Shown: piece after piece, positions 31,013 through 40,386 of the stretch | How positions within the stretch are numbered: the stretch's first letter is position 1 | Layout of the letters: each line of letters starts with the position of its first letter | Assembly (NCBI RefSeq): GCF_030811555.1 | Contig: NZ_JAUSQZ010000001.1 | Span: 6,259,241-6,323,240 of the forward strand | Reading direction: 5' to 3' | DNA from: Kineosporia succinea | GTDB lineage: Bacteria > Actinomycetota > Actinomycetes > Actinomycetales > Kineosporiaceae | Length of the DNA stretch: 64,000 bases | Program-made: the position numbers and the translations under genes | The notes under the pieces: generated by a model | What the model saw: the letters and a program-made list of their open reading frames with translations, nothing else | Told to the model about the DNA's origin: nothing | Databases searched by the model: none

Positions 31013-31150
31013 TGAATCATTCAGCCGCCCGGCGTTGCGGGCGTGTTAATCATTCGGACCGTTCGTCGCCAGACGCTGGACAAGGTGGTCATATCTCCCA
31101 ACACTGAATCGCCTAGCCGATCACGGCTGTCAGGTTGGTTGAATGATTCA
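31013..31150. promoter_or_regulatory. Repeated TGAAT-C/G-ATTCA operators (RpiR family)
   Basis: Perfect palindromes TGAATCATTCA (31013-31023) and TGAATGATTCA (31140-31150) flank a degenerate copy TTAATCATTCG (31046-31056). A half-site TGAATC lies at 31105-31110. One perfect copy is next to each divergent gene start. The repetition, symmetry and position between an RpiR gene and its operon make this a confident operator array. Confidence 0.82.
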
Positions 31151-31166
31151 GTTCCGGGAGTGATCC

Positions 31167-31931
31167 ATGCCTGCTGCGCCCTACGTCCGCGATCTCGAAC
31201 GTGAGGTGAGCACCCGGCTGGCGGCGATCGCCGACGACGCGGCCGCCGGTGCGCTCGAGCCGGCCATTGCCCTGCTGGCCGACGCGATCGCCGCCGGGGG
31301 AGTCGTGCAGGCGTTCGGCACCGGGCACTCCGAGGCCTTCGCCATGGAAATCGCCGGTCGCGCAGGTGGTCTCATCCCCACCAACAAGGTCGCCCTGCGC
31401 AACGTCGTGCTGCACGGCGCCCACACCGTGGCCGAGCTGGCGGGCGACCCGCCGCTGGAGCGCGACCCGCGCATCGCCGACGACCTGTTCGCCACGATCA
31501 AGCGTGATCCGGCCGACGTCTTCATCATCGCCTCGAACTCGGGCGTCAACGGCAGCATCGTCGGCACCGCGCTGCTGGCCCAGGAACACGGCCACCCGGT
31601 CATCGCGGTCACGAGCCTCGAGCACACCGCCCGGGTCGAGCCCAAACACCCCAGCGGCAAGCGGCTTTCCGAGATCGCGGACGTGGTGATCGACAACCGC
31701 GCCCCCTACGGCGACGCCACCCTGGAAGGTCCCGGCGGGGTCAGTGTCGGCGCGGTCTCCTCGATCACCTCGGCCTTCATCGCCCAGCTGCTCACGGTCG
31801 GCGTCACCCACCGCCTCGGCACGGGCGACAAGCCGGCCCCCCTCTACCTCTCGGCCAACATCCCCGGCGGCGACGAGCACAACCGCGCCCTTGAGGACCT
31901 GTACGGCGAGCGCATCCGCCGCTACGCCTGA
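31167..31931 (+). CDS. SIS-domain sugar-phosphate protein
   Basis: A 254-residue SIS-fold protein: VVQAFGTGHSEAFAMEIAGRA binds phosphate, FIIASNSGVNGSIVGTALLA and HPVIAVTSLEHTARVEP complete the sugar-isomerase core. It resembles the UPF0309-type group often located with amino-sugar importers. It could isomerise or bind a GlcNAc phosphate. It leads the ngcEFG-kinase-hexosaminidase operon, just downstream of an RpiR operator, with GGGAG as SD. Confidence 0.87.
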   Translation: MPAAPYVRDLEREVSTRLAAIADDAAAGALEPAIALLADAIAAGGVVQAFGTGHSEAFAMEIAGRAGGLIPTNKVALRNVVLHGAHTVAELAGDPPLERDPRIADDLFATIKRDPADVFIIASNSGVNGSIVGTALLAQEHGHPVIAVTSLEHTARVEPKHPSGKRLSEIADVVIDNRAPYGDATLEGPGGVSVGAVSSITSAFIAQLLTVGVTHRLGTGDKPAPLYLSANIPGGDEHNRALEDLYGERIRRYA

Positions 31932-31985
31932 AATTCCCCGTCCCACACAAACAACCAATCCGGCTCGTTCGCGAAGGATCTGCCC

Positions 31986-33377
31986 ATGTCCCAGCTCGAC
32001 CGCCGTGGCTTCATCCGTCTCGCCGGTGCCGTCGGCCTCACCCTGCCGACCGGTATCGCCCTGGCCTCCTGCTCCTCCGGCTCGACCCCGGCCGCGAAGG
32101 GCGGCGCGGTCAGCGCCACCAACCCGTTCGGCGTCGCCTCCGGCAGTTCGGTGGACGCCGTCATCTTCGACGGCGGCTACGGCACCGACTACGTCACCAC
32201 CGCCGCCGAGATCATGGCCAAGGCCGAGAACAAGGTCACGGCCAAGGTCACGCCCTCGACGCAGATCGCCACGCAGATGCAGCCGCGGTTCGTGGCGGGC
32301 AACCCGCCGGACCTGCTCGACAACTCCGGTGCCGACCTGATCGCCTTCAGCGCCCTGTCCGGCCAGGTCGAGGACCTGACCTCGGTGATCGACGCCCCCA
32401 ACCTGGAGGGCACGACGATCCGCGACACCCTCTACGACGGCATGCTCAACGACACCACCATCGACGGCAAGCTGGTGGCGGTCAACTACTGCCTCACCCT
32501 GTACGGGATCTGGTACTCGGCCTCGCTGTTCGAGAAGAACGGCTGGAGCGTCCCGACGACCTGGGCCGAGACGCTCGAGCTGGGCGCGGCCGCCAAGGCG
32601 AAGAACCTGTACCTGTTCGGCTGGGGCAAGGAGGCGGCCACCTACTACCTGACGATGGCCATCGACTCGGCCATCAAGGAGGGCGGGCACGACGTCCGCA
32701 TCGCGCTGGGCAACCTGGCCGAGGGCTGCTGGAGCCTGCCCGCCGTGCAGGCCACGCTGACCGCGATGGGCGAGGCGGTGTCGAAGGGCTACGTGCGCCC
32801 CGGTGGCGCCGGCACCCAGTTCACCGCGGCGCAGGCGCAGTGGAGCCAGAAGCAGGAGTTCGTGCTGTACCCCTCGGGCTCCTGGATCGAGAACGAGATG
32901 AAAGACCAGACGGCCAAGGACTTCCAGATGACGGGAGCCGCCACGCCCGCCGTCACCGCGCAGTCGAAGCTGCCCGCCACGGCCGTCCACGCGTCCGCCG
33001 GTGAGTCGTACTTCGTGCCGACGAAGGCGAAGAACGCGGCCGGCGGCAAGGAACTGCTGCGGGCCATGCTGTCGAAGGAGGCGGCGACCGCGTTCGCGGA
33101 GGCCAAACTGGCCTCGACCATCGTGAAGGACACCGTGCCGGAAGACGGGTTCGGCTCCACCGCCCTGGTCTCCCAGACCAAGATGATCGCGGCCGCCGCG
33201 GCCGACGCGTTCACCCACAACGTCATCGAGTTCTACGGCATGAACACCGACATGCTGGTGCTGTGGAACTCGTTCCTGGCCGGTGACTCCTCGGTCGCCG
33301 AGCTGACCGAGAAGATGCAGAAGCTGACCGACAAGGTGCGCGAGGACGACTCGGTCACCAAGGTCACGGTGAGCTGA
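31986..33377 (+). CDS. ngcE: N-acetylglucosamine/chitobiose ABC importer, substrate-binding lipoprotein (NgcE-like)
   Basis: A 463-residue extracytoplasmic sugar-binding protein. The N-terminus has a twin-arginine motif (RRGFIRLAG) and lipobox ALASC. The mature protein shows the family 1 sugar-binding fold: FDGGYGTDYVTTAAEIMAKA, PRFVAGNPPDLLDNSGADLI, LTLYGIWYSASLFEKNGWSV and FVLYPSGSWIENEM. The opening and overall length match NgcE, the GlcNAc/chitobiose binder of streptomycetes. The adjacent permease pair, kinase and hexosaminidase genes support this. Confidence 0.88.
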   Translation: MSQLDRRGFIRLAGAVGLTLPTGIALASCSSGSTPAAKGGAVSATNPFGVASGSSVDAVIFDGGYGTDYVTTAAEIMAKAENKVTAKVTPSTQIATQMQPRFVAGNPPDLLDNSGADLIAFSALSGQVEDLTSVIDAPNLEGTTIRDTLYDGMLNDTTIDGKLVAVNYCLTLYGIWYSASLFEKNGWSVPTTWAETLELGAAAKAKNLYLFGWGKEAATYYLTMAIDSAIKEGGHDVRIALGNLAEGCWSLPAVQATLTAMGEAVSKGYVRPGGAGTQFTAAQAQWSQKQEFVLYPSGSWIENEMKDQTAKDFQMTGAATPAVTAQSKLPATAVHASAGESYFVPTKAKNAAGGKELLRAMLSKEAATAFAEAKLASTIVKDTVPEDGFGSTALVSQTKMIAAAAADAFTHNVIEFYGMNTDMLVLWNSFLAGDSSVAELTEKMQKLTDKVREDDSVTKVTVS

Positions 33378-33380
33378 CTC

Positions 33381-34340
33381 GTGCTGCGTCGCCGACGGCT
33401 CGACCTGGACCGGGCGAGCCTGCTGATCGTGTTCCTGCTGCTGCCGTTCTCGCTGTACGCGGTGATGGTGCTGTGGCCCTTCGTGCAGGCGGTCTCGTAC
33501 TCCCTGACCTCCTGGAGCGGGTTCAGCCCGGACAAGCCGTTCATCGGCCTGGACAACTACACCGAGCTGCTCGGCGACGAAACGTTCCGCACCGCGGTCC
33601 GCAACAGCCTCGTCCTCCTGGTGGTCCTGCCCATCGTGACCCTCGGCATCGCGTTCGCGTTCGCCGTGCTGGTCACGGTGGGCGGGCCCTCCGCCGGCGG
33701 CGTGCGCGGGGTGCGCGGCTCGGCCTTCTACCGGGTCGTGTCGTTCTTCCCCTACGTCATCCCGGCCATCGTGGTCGGCCTGGTCTGGGCCCAGGCCTAC
33801 GACCCGAACAGCGGCCTGCTCAACGGCGTCCTGACCAACGCGGGCCTCGACCAGTTCGAGGCGTACGCCTGGCTCGGCGAGAAACGCACGGCCATGGCCG
33901 CGACCATCGGCGTCGCCGTCTGGGGCATGGTCGGCTTCTACATGGTGCTGTTCATCGCCGCGATCCAGGGCATCGACCGCGAGGTGCTCGAGGCCGCCCG
34001 CCTCGACGGGGCCGGGCGGGTGCGCATCTCCCGCTCGATCGTGGCGCCCTACCTGGCCGGCAGCGTGCGGGCCGCCTACATCTACATCGGCATCTTCGCC
34101 CTCGACTGCTTCGTCTACGTACAGGCGCTGAATTCCACCGGCGGGCCGGACAACTCGACCCTCGTCATCACCCAGCAGATCTACACCACGGCCTTCACCA
34201 AGGGTGACTTCGGCAAGGCCTGCGCCATGGGTGTCGTGCTCGCCCTGCTCACCTTCGCGTTCGTCGGGATCCTGCAGCTGGTCTCCCGGATCCGCTCCCG
34301 CGGCACCACCCCTGTCACACCCATGGGGGGTGTCCGATGA
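33381..34340 (+). CDS. ngcF: Sugar ABC importer permease 1 (NgcF-like)
   Basis: A 319-residue MalF-type permease with about six membrane spans, starting with GTG three bases after the ngcE stop. Visible features are ASLLIVFLLLPFSLYAVMVL (first span), GFSPDKPFIGLDNYTELLGD (periplasmic loop typical of MalF-like sugar permeases) and the EAA loop IDREVLEAARLDGAGRVRIS. It overlaps the next gene by ATGA, so the pair is translated together. Confidence 0.9.
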   Translation: MLRRRRLDLDRASLLIVFLLLPFSLYAVMVLWPFVQAVSYSLTSWSGFSPDKPFIGLDNYTELLGDETFRTAVRNSLVLLVVLPIVTLGIAFAFAVLVTVGGPSAGGVRGVRGSAFYRVVSFFPYVIPAIVVGLVWAQAYDPNSGLLNGVLTNAGLDQFEAYAWLGEKRTAMAATIGVAVWGMVGFYMVLFIAAIQGIDREVLEAARLDGAGRVRISRSIVAPYLAGSVRAAYIYIGIFALDCFVYVQALNSTGGPDNSTLVITQQIYTTAFTKGDFGKACAMGVVLALLTFAFVGILQLVSRIRSRGTTPVTPMGGVR

Positions 34341-35233
34341 GCCAGACCACCATGACCCGACCCGCCGGCGAGACCCGGCGCGTCCCCCGTCGGCCCGCCG
34401 CGGGCAGCGGTGACCGCCGCGCCGCCGTCGCCTCCCACACCGTCCTGAGCGTGTGGTCGCTCGTCGTGCTCGTGCCTCTGCTCTGGACGGTCCTGCAGTC
34501 GTTCAAGACCTCGGCCGAGATCTTCGAGTCGCCGTTCGCCCTGCCCAGCCGCTGGTCGTTCGACAACTACGTCTCGGCCTGGACCACCGCCGGCATCGGC
34601 AGCTACTTCCTCAACACCGTGATCGTCGTCGGCTGCGCCCTGTTCCTGACCATGCTGCTGGGCTCCATGTCGGCGTACGCGCTGGCCCGGTTCGACTTCC
34701 CCGGCCGGGCCGTGGTGCGGCAGCTGATCCTGGCCGGCCTGACCTTCCCGATCTTCCTGGCCGTGGTGCCGCTGTTCTTCGTGCTGCAGGGAATGGGCCT
34801 GCTGGGAACGCTTCCCGGCCTGATCCTGACCTACACGGCGTTCGCGTACCCGTTCACCGTCTTCTTCCTCATCGCCTACTTCGAGGAACTGCCGGGGGAG
34901 ATCGCCGAGGCCGCCGCGATCGACGGCGCCAGCGAGTGGCGCACGTTCTTCCAGATCATGCTGCCGATGGCCCGCCCGGGCATGGCCTCGGTCGCGATCC
35001 TCAACTTCGTCGGGCTCTGGAACCAGTTCCTGCTGCCCCTCGTGCTCAACACCGACCAGACGAAATGGGTCCTCACCCAGGGCATGGCGGCCTTCGCCTC
35101 GAGCGCCGGCTACTCCGTCGACTTCGGCGCCCTGTTCGCCGGGGCCGTCATGACCATCGTGCCCGTGCTCGTCGTCTACGTCGTCTTCCAGCGCAGGCTC
35201 CAGGGCTCGGTCGCCCAGGGAAGCCTCAAATGA
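34337..35233 (+). CDS. ngcG: Sugar ABC importer permease 2 (NgcG-like)
   Basis: A 298-residue MalG-type permease: first span about residues 38-58 (VLSVWSLVVLVPLLWTVLQS), family loop FDNYVSAWTTAGIGSYFLN, and EAA loop LPGEIAEAAAIDGASEWRTF. No ATPase gene is present in the locus; such streptomycete-type sugar importers usually share the MsiK ATPase coded elsewhere. ATGA overlaps join it to both neighbouring genes. Confidence 0.9.
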   Translation: MSQTTMTRPAGETRRVPRRPAAGSGDRRAAVASHTVLSVWSLVVLVPLLWTVLQSFKTSAEIFESPFALPSRWSFDNYVSAWTTAGIGSYFLNTVIVVGCALFLTMLLGSMSAYALARFDFPGRAVVRQLILAGLTFPIFLAVVPLFFVLQGMGLLGTLPGLILTYTAFAYPFTVFFLIAYFEELPGEIAEAAAIDGASEWRTFFQIMLPMARPGMASVAILNFVGLWNQFLLPLVLNTDQTKWVLTQGMAAFASSAGYSVDFGALFAGAVMTIVPVLVVYVVFQRRLQGSVAQGSLK

Positions 35234-36246
35234 CCCCTGCGTTCCTGGGGATCGACGCGGGCGGCACCTCCACCCACGCCGTTCTCGTGCTCGGCGACGG
35301 CACCTGCGTGGCGCACGCCCGCCGGTCCGGCGGCAACCCCACGAGCAGGGGGCGTACGGACGCGCTGAACGCCATCGTCGAGGCCGCCCAGGACGCGCTC
35401 GGGCGGGCCTCGGTGACGCTGGGCGAACCCGTCGCGGTGAACGAATGCGTACTGGCCATGGCCGGGGAACCCGACAAGATCGACACCCCGGTCCTGGCCC
35501 GCGCCGTCGGCCTGACGGCCGGGTCGGTACACCTGGCCAGCGACGTCGAGGCCATGTACTTCAGCAGCGCCTGCGAACCCGAGGGCTCCGTGGTGGTCGC
35601 CGGCACCGGATCGGTGGCCGCCCGCCTGAGCAGCGGGGTGCTCACGCAGGCCGCCGGCGGTGCGGGGTGGCTGCTCGGGGACGGCGGATCCGGCTTCTGG
35701 ATCGGCCGGAACGTCGTGCGGGCCGTGGTCGCGCAGCTGTCCGGGCTCGGCCCGGCCACCGGCATGACGCCGTCCGTGCTCGAGGCCTTCGGCGTCCCCG
35801 GCGACGCCGGCGCACCGGCCCGCCAGAAGCTGGAGGCACTCGTGCGGAGTGCCTACGCCCAGCCGCCCGTGCACCTGGCCCGGTTCGCGCCGATCGCCTT
35901 CGCCCTGGCCGATCACGACGACGCCGCCCGCCACCTCCTCGAACGGGCCGGCGAGCACCTGGCCGTGCTCGTCGAGCGCTTCCCCGGCGACGGGCCGCTC
36001 GTCCTCGGCGGATCCGTGGTCACGCGGGGATTCCTGCCCCGGCCCGGCCTGTCGGGCGCACTCGCGGCCGCGCTGCACGGGCGTGACGTGCGTACCGCCG
36101 AGAACGGCGGCGCCGGAGCGGCTTTCCTGGCACTCACCCGATCCGGGCCCGGCCTCAGCGTCGCCCGCCGCGCCGCCCACCGTGCCGGCCACCGCGCCGC
36201 CCACGCCCGGATCACGTCGACCCTGACCGACCGACCCCTACCGTAA
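35230..36246 (+). CDS. BadF/N-acetylglucosamine kinase-type ATPase
   Basis: A 338-residue ASKHA-fold sugar kinase: LGIDAGGTSTHAVLVLGDG (phosphate-1 loop), SDVEAMYFSSACEPEGSVVV (phosphate-2), GTGSVAARL and AGGAGWLLGDGGSGFWIGRN, the glycine-rich block characteristic of N-acetylglucosamine kinases. ATP-dependent phosphorylation of imported GlcNAc is the expected reaction. ATGA overlap with ngcG; the downstream gene is a secreted hexosaminidase. The last 30 residues are Ala/Arg/His-rich. Confidence 0.88.
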   Translation: MTPAFLGIDAGGTSTHAVLVLGDGTCVAHARRSGGNPTSRGRTDALNAIVEAAQDALGRASVTLGEPVAVNECVLAMAGEPDKIDTPVLARAVGLTAGSVHLASDVEAMYFSSACEPEGSVVVAGTGSVAARLSSGVLTQAAGGAGWLLGDGGSGFWIGRNVVRAVVAQLSGLGPATGMTPSVLEAFGVPGDAGAPARQKLEALVRSAYAQPPVHLARFAPIAFALADHDDAARHLLERAGEHLAVLVERFPGDGPLVLGGSVVTRGFLPRPGLSGALAAALHGRDVRTAENGGAGAAFLALTRSGPGLSVARRAAHRAGHRAAHARITSTLTDRPLP

Positions 36247-36257
36247 GGACTCACCCC

Positions 36258-38222
36258 ATGGGCCTGAGCACTCTGCGCGCGAGCCTCCTCGGCGCGGCAG
36301 TCGCCGTCGTCGTCGGGCTCACCGGGCTACCGGGAGCCGCCGCCCAGTCGTCCCCGGCCACCACCTTGTCCAGCACCCCGTCCAGCAGCGTGTCCAGCAC
36401 CGTGCCCGGCACCGTCCCTGCCCTGACCGACTGGAAACCCGCGGCCGGACAGTACAACTGGACCACGACGTCCCGCATCGTCACCGACCGCGCCTCCGCC
36501 CCGGTGGCCCGGCGCCTCGCCGCGGACCTGAAGGACCGGCTCGGCCGCAAGGTCACCGTCACGACCGGCGGCCGGGCCCGCACCGGCGACGTGGTGCTCT
36601 CCCTCGACCGCCGCTCGGCGAAGACGCTCGGTGACGAGGGCTACCGGCTCGACGTGGGGGCCACCGTCGAGATCGAGGGTGCCACCGGCACCGGCACGTT
36701 CTACGGAACGCGCTCGCTGGTGCAGCTCCTGACCCGGTCACGCAGCATCCCGCGCGGCAGCAGCACCGACGTGCCGGCCTACCGCGAGCGGGGCGTCGGG
36801 GTCTGCGCCTGCCAGATCCAGGTCTCGACCGAGTGGTTCGAGCGCCTGATGACGGACATGTCGTACCTGAAGCTCAACCAGCTCTGGATCGAGACGAAGG
36901 TCGAGTCCGACGCCTACCCGGAGGCGAACTTCTGGGCCTACTACACCAAGGCCGAGGCGCGGCAGCTGCAGAAGTGGGCCGACGACAACCACATCCAGCT
37001 GGTGCTGGAGGTCAACTCGCCCGGGCACATGAGTCCCTGGCTGGCGAACTACCCTCAGCTGCAGCTGACGAACGCGGCCGGGGTGAAGCAGCCCGACCGG
37101 CTGGACATCACCCGGCCCGAGGCGCTGGAGTTCGTGACCACGCTGGCCGACGAGTACGCCGAGGTCTTCGACGACACGTACTGGCACATGGGCGCCGACG
37201 AGTACATGCTCGGCTCCGCGTTCGACCAGTACCCGCAGTTCCAGGCCTATCTCGACGCGCACCCGGAGCAGTACGGGACGGACGCGGTGCCCGAGGACGT
37301 GTACGTCGACTTCATCAACGCGGTCGCCGCGCACCTGCGTGAGCGCGGGCGCACCCTGCGGGTCTGGAACGACGGCATCCCGCTGAACGCGACCCACGAG
37401 CTCGACCGGGACATCGTGGTCGAGTACTGGGACGGGCGCACGTCCATGGTGCAGGCCCAGGAGATTGTCAGGCGCGGGTACGACCTCCAGAACGCCTCGT
37501 ACTCGCTGTATCTCATCCGTAACGGCGGGTCGAACCCGATCAACGAGGAGTCGCTCTGGAACCAGGGCTGGACGCCGCGCCAGTTCGACGGCACCGACCC
37601 CACCCCGATCCAGGACGTCCCGGGCGGCGGCTCGGTGCGCGGCGCGAAGATCACGGCCTGGCCGGACTACTCGACCACCCAGACGGAGAACTCGGTGGAG
37701 CAGGACCTGTTCGCGGCGACGCGGTTCATCGCCGAGTCGACCTGGGCCTCGAAGCACGTGGTGGCGAGCTACGCCGAGTTCGCGGCGCTGTCGGCGGATC
37801 TGGGGCGCGCTCCCGCGTACGAGAACGTCGACTTCAGGCCGCTGCGCGACGGGTCGTACCGGATGAAGGTGCGCTCCGGCGCGGTCGGTGTGCAGGGGAC
37901 GACGCTGACGACCGGTGCACGCGGTGAGACCTTCACGCTGAAGGCCACCGACGACGGCTACTACCGGCTGAGCACGAGTGCCGGGTCCTGCGTGCGGATG
38001 CAGGGCGGCAAGCTGTGGCTCGGGTCCCCGCTCGACGACAGGCTTCCGCTGTCGGTGGTGGCGACCTGCCAGGGCGACAACCTCGAGAAGTGGCAGATCA
38101 AGCCGGTTCCCGGTGGCTACCGGCTGATCAACGCGATCACGCAGATGCCGGTGACCGTGCTCGACGGGGTGCTGGTGCAGCGTCCGGCCGACCGGGCGGC
38201 GCCGGCGGTGTTCACGTTCTGA
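36258..38222 (+). CDS. Secreted beta-N-acetylhexosaminidase, GH20, with C-terminal lectin-like domain
   Basis: A 654-residue exoenzyme. A signal peptide spans residues 1-30 (LGAAVAVVVGLTGLPGAAA). A GH20b-type domain (about 50-165) is followed by the GH20 TIM barrel; the catalytic Asp-Glu pair is D314-E315 in YWHMGADEYMLG. Residues about 525-654 (SYRMKVRSGAVGVQGTTL, EKWQIKPVPGGYRLINA) look like a ricin-type beta-trefoil. It releases GlcNAc from chitin oligomers or glycans outside the cell, feeding the importer coded just upstream. SD GTAAGGA. Confidence 0.92.
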   Translation: MGLSTLRASLLGAAVAVVVGLTGLPGAAAQSSPATTLSSTPSSSVSSTVPGTVPALTDWKPAAGQYNWTTTSRIVTDRASAPVARRLAADLKDRLGRKVTVTTGGRARTGDVVLSLDRRSAKTLGDEGYRLDVGATVEIEGATGTGTFYGTRSLVQLLTRSRSIPRGSSTDVPAYRERGVGVCACQIQVSTEWFERLMTDMSYLKLNQLWIETKVESDAYPEANFWAYYTKAEARQLQKWADDNHIQLVLEVNSPGHMSPWLANYPQLQLTNAAGVKQPDRLDITRPEALEFVTTLADEYAEVFDDTYWHMGADEYMLGSAFDQYPQFQAYLDAHPEQYGTDAVPEDVYVDFINAVAAHLRERGRTLRVWNDGIPLNATHELDRDIVVEYWDGRTSMVQAQEIVRRGYDLQNASYSLYLIRNGGSNPINEESLWNQGWTPRQFDGTDPTPIQDVPGGGSVRGAKITAWPDYSTTQTENSVEQDLFAATRFIAESTWASKHVVASYAEFAALSADLGRAPAYENVDFRPLRDGSYRMKVRSGAVGVQGTTLTTGARGETFTLKATDDGYYRLSTSAGSCVRMQGGKLWLGSPLDDRLPLSVVATCQGDNLEKWQIKPVPGGYRLINAITQMPVTVLDGVLVQRPADRAAPAVFTF

Positions 38223-38226
38223 TCCG

Positions 38227-39291
38227 TTACGAGGAGTAGACGGCCAGCTCCGAGACCTGCGCGGCCGGGTACCCGCTGCCTCCGGTGAACGTGAGCCGGA
38301 GGTAGCGGGTCTCGACCGGGGAGAACGAGATGGTGGCCGACGGCGTGAACCGGTAGGAGGAGCCACCCCTGAGGGTGCTGAACGAACTGCCGTCGGTGGA
38401 GCCCTTCACGGTCAGGCTCTGGGAGCGGGTCTGGGGTGCCGACAGCTCGACACGGGCCACGGTGACGGTGCGGCCCAGGTCGAGCGTGATCGAGTCCGGG
38501 TAACCGGCGGACGCCTCCCAGTAGGTGGCGAGGCTGCCGTCGGTAAGGGCGGCCGCGCTGGTGCCGGAGGCCTGGCTGCTGACACTCAGGCCGGCCGAGG
38601 CGGCGAGATTGCCGGTGGGGGTGCCGGGTTCGTCGGTGCCCGAGCCGCCCTCGTCACCGGAGCCGCCCTCGTCACCGGGGCTGCCCTCGCCGGAGTCGCC
38701 GGAGTCGCCGGAACCGTCGTTGTCGTCGTTTTCGGAACCGCCCGAACCGCCCGAGCCGCCCGAGCCGCCCGAGCCGCCGGAACTCTCAGAACCGCCGGGG
38801 CTGCCGGAACCGTTGGAGCCGGAGGTGGAGCCCGAACCCGAGCCGGTGCCGTCGTTGCCCGTGTCGTCGTTGCTCTCGTCCGCACCGGTGCCGGAATCGT
38901 TCCCGGAGCCCGACCCGTCGGCCGTGCCGCTTCCGTCACCCGCCAGATCGGCCGCGCCGCCCGAGGCGGCGGGGTCCGGAGATTCCTGACTCGTCCCCGG
39001 CGAGGGGGTGGGGGTGGACCGGCGGGAGGTGTTGGGCACCGAGACGTCCACCTGCAGGCCGTTGGAGGAGTAGTCCGTCATCGCGGAGCGGGTCGTCCAC
39101 AGCACGGTGCCCACGGCGGTGGCCAGCACGACGACCACCGTGGCGGCCGCCCAGACGGCCCGGTTCACCCCGAACGGACCGGGTCGCTCCTCGCGGTAGG
39201 GGACACCGAGGTCGTGGACGTCGAGGTCGTCGTCCCCGCCGTCGGAGATCGGTTCGGCTGACGGATGCGGAGGGCCGTCGGTGCTGTCCAC
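38227..39291 (-). CDS. Membrane-anchored discoidin (F5/8 type C) domain protein with Gly/Ser linker
   Basis: A 354-residue protein: cytosolic residues 1-45, one membrane span (about 46-68, [19 protein letters not shown]), then a 150-residue low-complexity extracellular linker of Gly, Ser, Asp and Asn with GGS repeats, and a C-terminal discoidin domain (about 230-354: [52 protein letters not shown]). Such domains bind carbohydrate. Convergent with, and 4 bp from, the GH20 gene, which suggests it binds the same polymer at the cell surface. Confidence 0.87.
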
Positions 39292-39363
39292 GCGGAGACT
39301 CCGGGAACGTCAGGGCGCGGCCGGTATGACCCGCCGGGGCGCACATCCTACATATGGAGCCTA

Positions 39364-39540
39364 TCGGGCAGACAGGGCAGACAGGGCAGGCAGGGTCGGC
39401 AGGGCAGGCAGGGGCGGCGGGGCAGGCAGGGGCGGCGGGGCAGGCGATGCAGACAGGGCAGACAGGGCAGGCAAGGTGGGCCGGGCAAGGCGGGCCGGGC
39501 AAGGCGGGCCGGGCAAGGCAGGCCGGGCAAGGCGGGGCCG
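39364..39540. repeat. G-rich minisatellite (GGGCAGRCA / GGGCAAGGC type units)
   Basis: A 177-bp strand-asymmetric low-complexity block made of short overlapping units: 9-bp GGGCAGACA-type repeats, an 18-bp repeat around 39410-39440, then 15-bp GGGCAAGGCGGGCC-type repeats. G and C are strongly separated between strands (C is rare next to runs of G on the plus strand). Frames through it give Gly/Gln/Ala or Cys/Pro repeats, but none has a start and context supporting translation. Confidence 0.75.
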
Positions 39541-39560
39541 GCTCGCGGGAAAGGCCGGGT

Positions 39561-40118
39561 TCAGCTCGCGCGGGCGCCGAGGTCGCGTCGGCCGGCCGGG
39601 TCGTTCCGGGGGACGGGCGCGAGGCGGGGGGCCGGAGTGCGGCGGGGGGCCTGGTCGCGCCGGGACGCCGGGCGGGTCTCGGGCGGGAGGCCCGCGTCGC
39701 GGGCCGGCCAGGTCACGCCGAGCGCCTCGAGGGTGGCCCGCAGTTCCTGTGCGGTGCGGGGTGTGGGCACGCTGCTGTCACCGGCGTGCTCCTCGCCGCT
39801 GAGCAGTTCGCGGGTGGTGGTGCCGGGCTCGACGGTCGGCAGCACCATCACCGGCACACCGCGGGTGGCCGGGTCGGCGCGCACGTGGATGACCAGGTCG
39901 AAGCCGTTCATGTCCGGCGTGGTGAGGTCGAGCATGATCAAAGCCGGTGGGCGGGAAGGCCTTCCGGCGTCGGGTCGCAGGAGGTCACGAGCCTGGGCCG
40001 AGGTGCGGGCCACGGCGACGGGGAGGTCGTTGCCCTGGGCGAGCAGCCGGCGGCGGGTCGCGGCGATGATCTCGTCGTCGTCGCTGACCAGAAGGATCGC
40101 GCTGGTGTCGAGGTACAC
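39561..40118 (-). CDS. Single-receiver response regulator with Arg/Pro-rich tail
   Basis: A 185-residue protein. Residues 5-120 are a receiver domain with the acidic pair in LVSDDDE, phospho-acceptor Asp64 in LIMLDLTTPDMNGFDL, and a Thr-like switch near VMVLPTVEPG; the C-terminal Lys is not clear, since the expected Lys after the fifth strand reads PTVE. Residues about 125-185 are a basic Arg/Pro tail without an output domain. GTG at 40118 has GGAAGGAG upstream. No histidine kinase gene is next to it. Confidence 0.8.
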   Translation of the reverse strand: MYLDTSAILLVSDDDEIIAATRRRLLAQGNDLPVAVARTSAQARDLLRPDAGRPSRPPALIMLDLTTPDMNGFDLVIHVRADPATRGVPVMVLPTVEPGTTTRELLSGEEHAGDSSVPTPRTAQELRATLEALGVTWPARDAGLPPETRPASRRDQAPRRTPAPRLAPVPRNDPAGRRDLGARAS

Positions 40119-40374
40119 GGGGCGGCTCCTTCCGCGTGGCGGGTCTGGATGTGGCAACTCTGGCACCCGTCGCGGGGCTCGCATCCGCAGATGTGACGTG
40201 CGGCCCGTGGTTCCCGGACCGGGACATGGTCTCGGTCACGACGGCGGAAGATCATCCGGTGCAGATGATTACGGTGCGGACCGTCTGCCGGATATGCGCC
40301 CGGCGCGCCAAAGGTTGCCCTGGATAACAAATATCGGACATGACCCCCGGCGCGCAGCACCGCACGGCAGTCGA

Positions 40375-40386
40375 TAGGTTGTGACC
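40375..40386 (+). promoter_or_regulatory. Candidate leaderless -10 of the exchanger gene
   Basis: TAGGTT (40375-40380) stands 6 nt before the ATG at 40387, so the mRNA may begin at the start codon. This favours the ATG over the GTG two codons earlier. Confidence 0.4.

Noticed and set aside
39354-40196. A 280-codon frame with Gly-Gln-Ala repeats through the minisatellite, possibly a collagen-like protein
   Set aside because: The rest of the frame is antisense to the response regulator, there is no SD, and the repeats arise from the low-complexity DNA.
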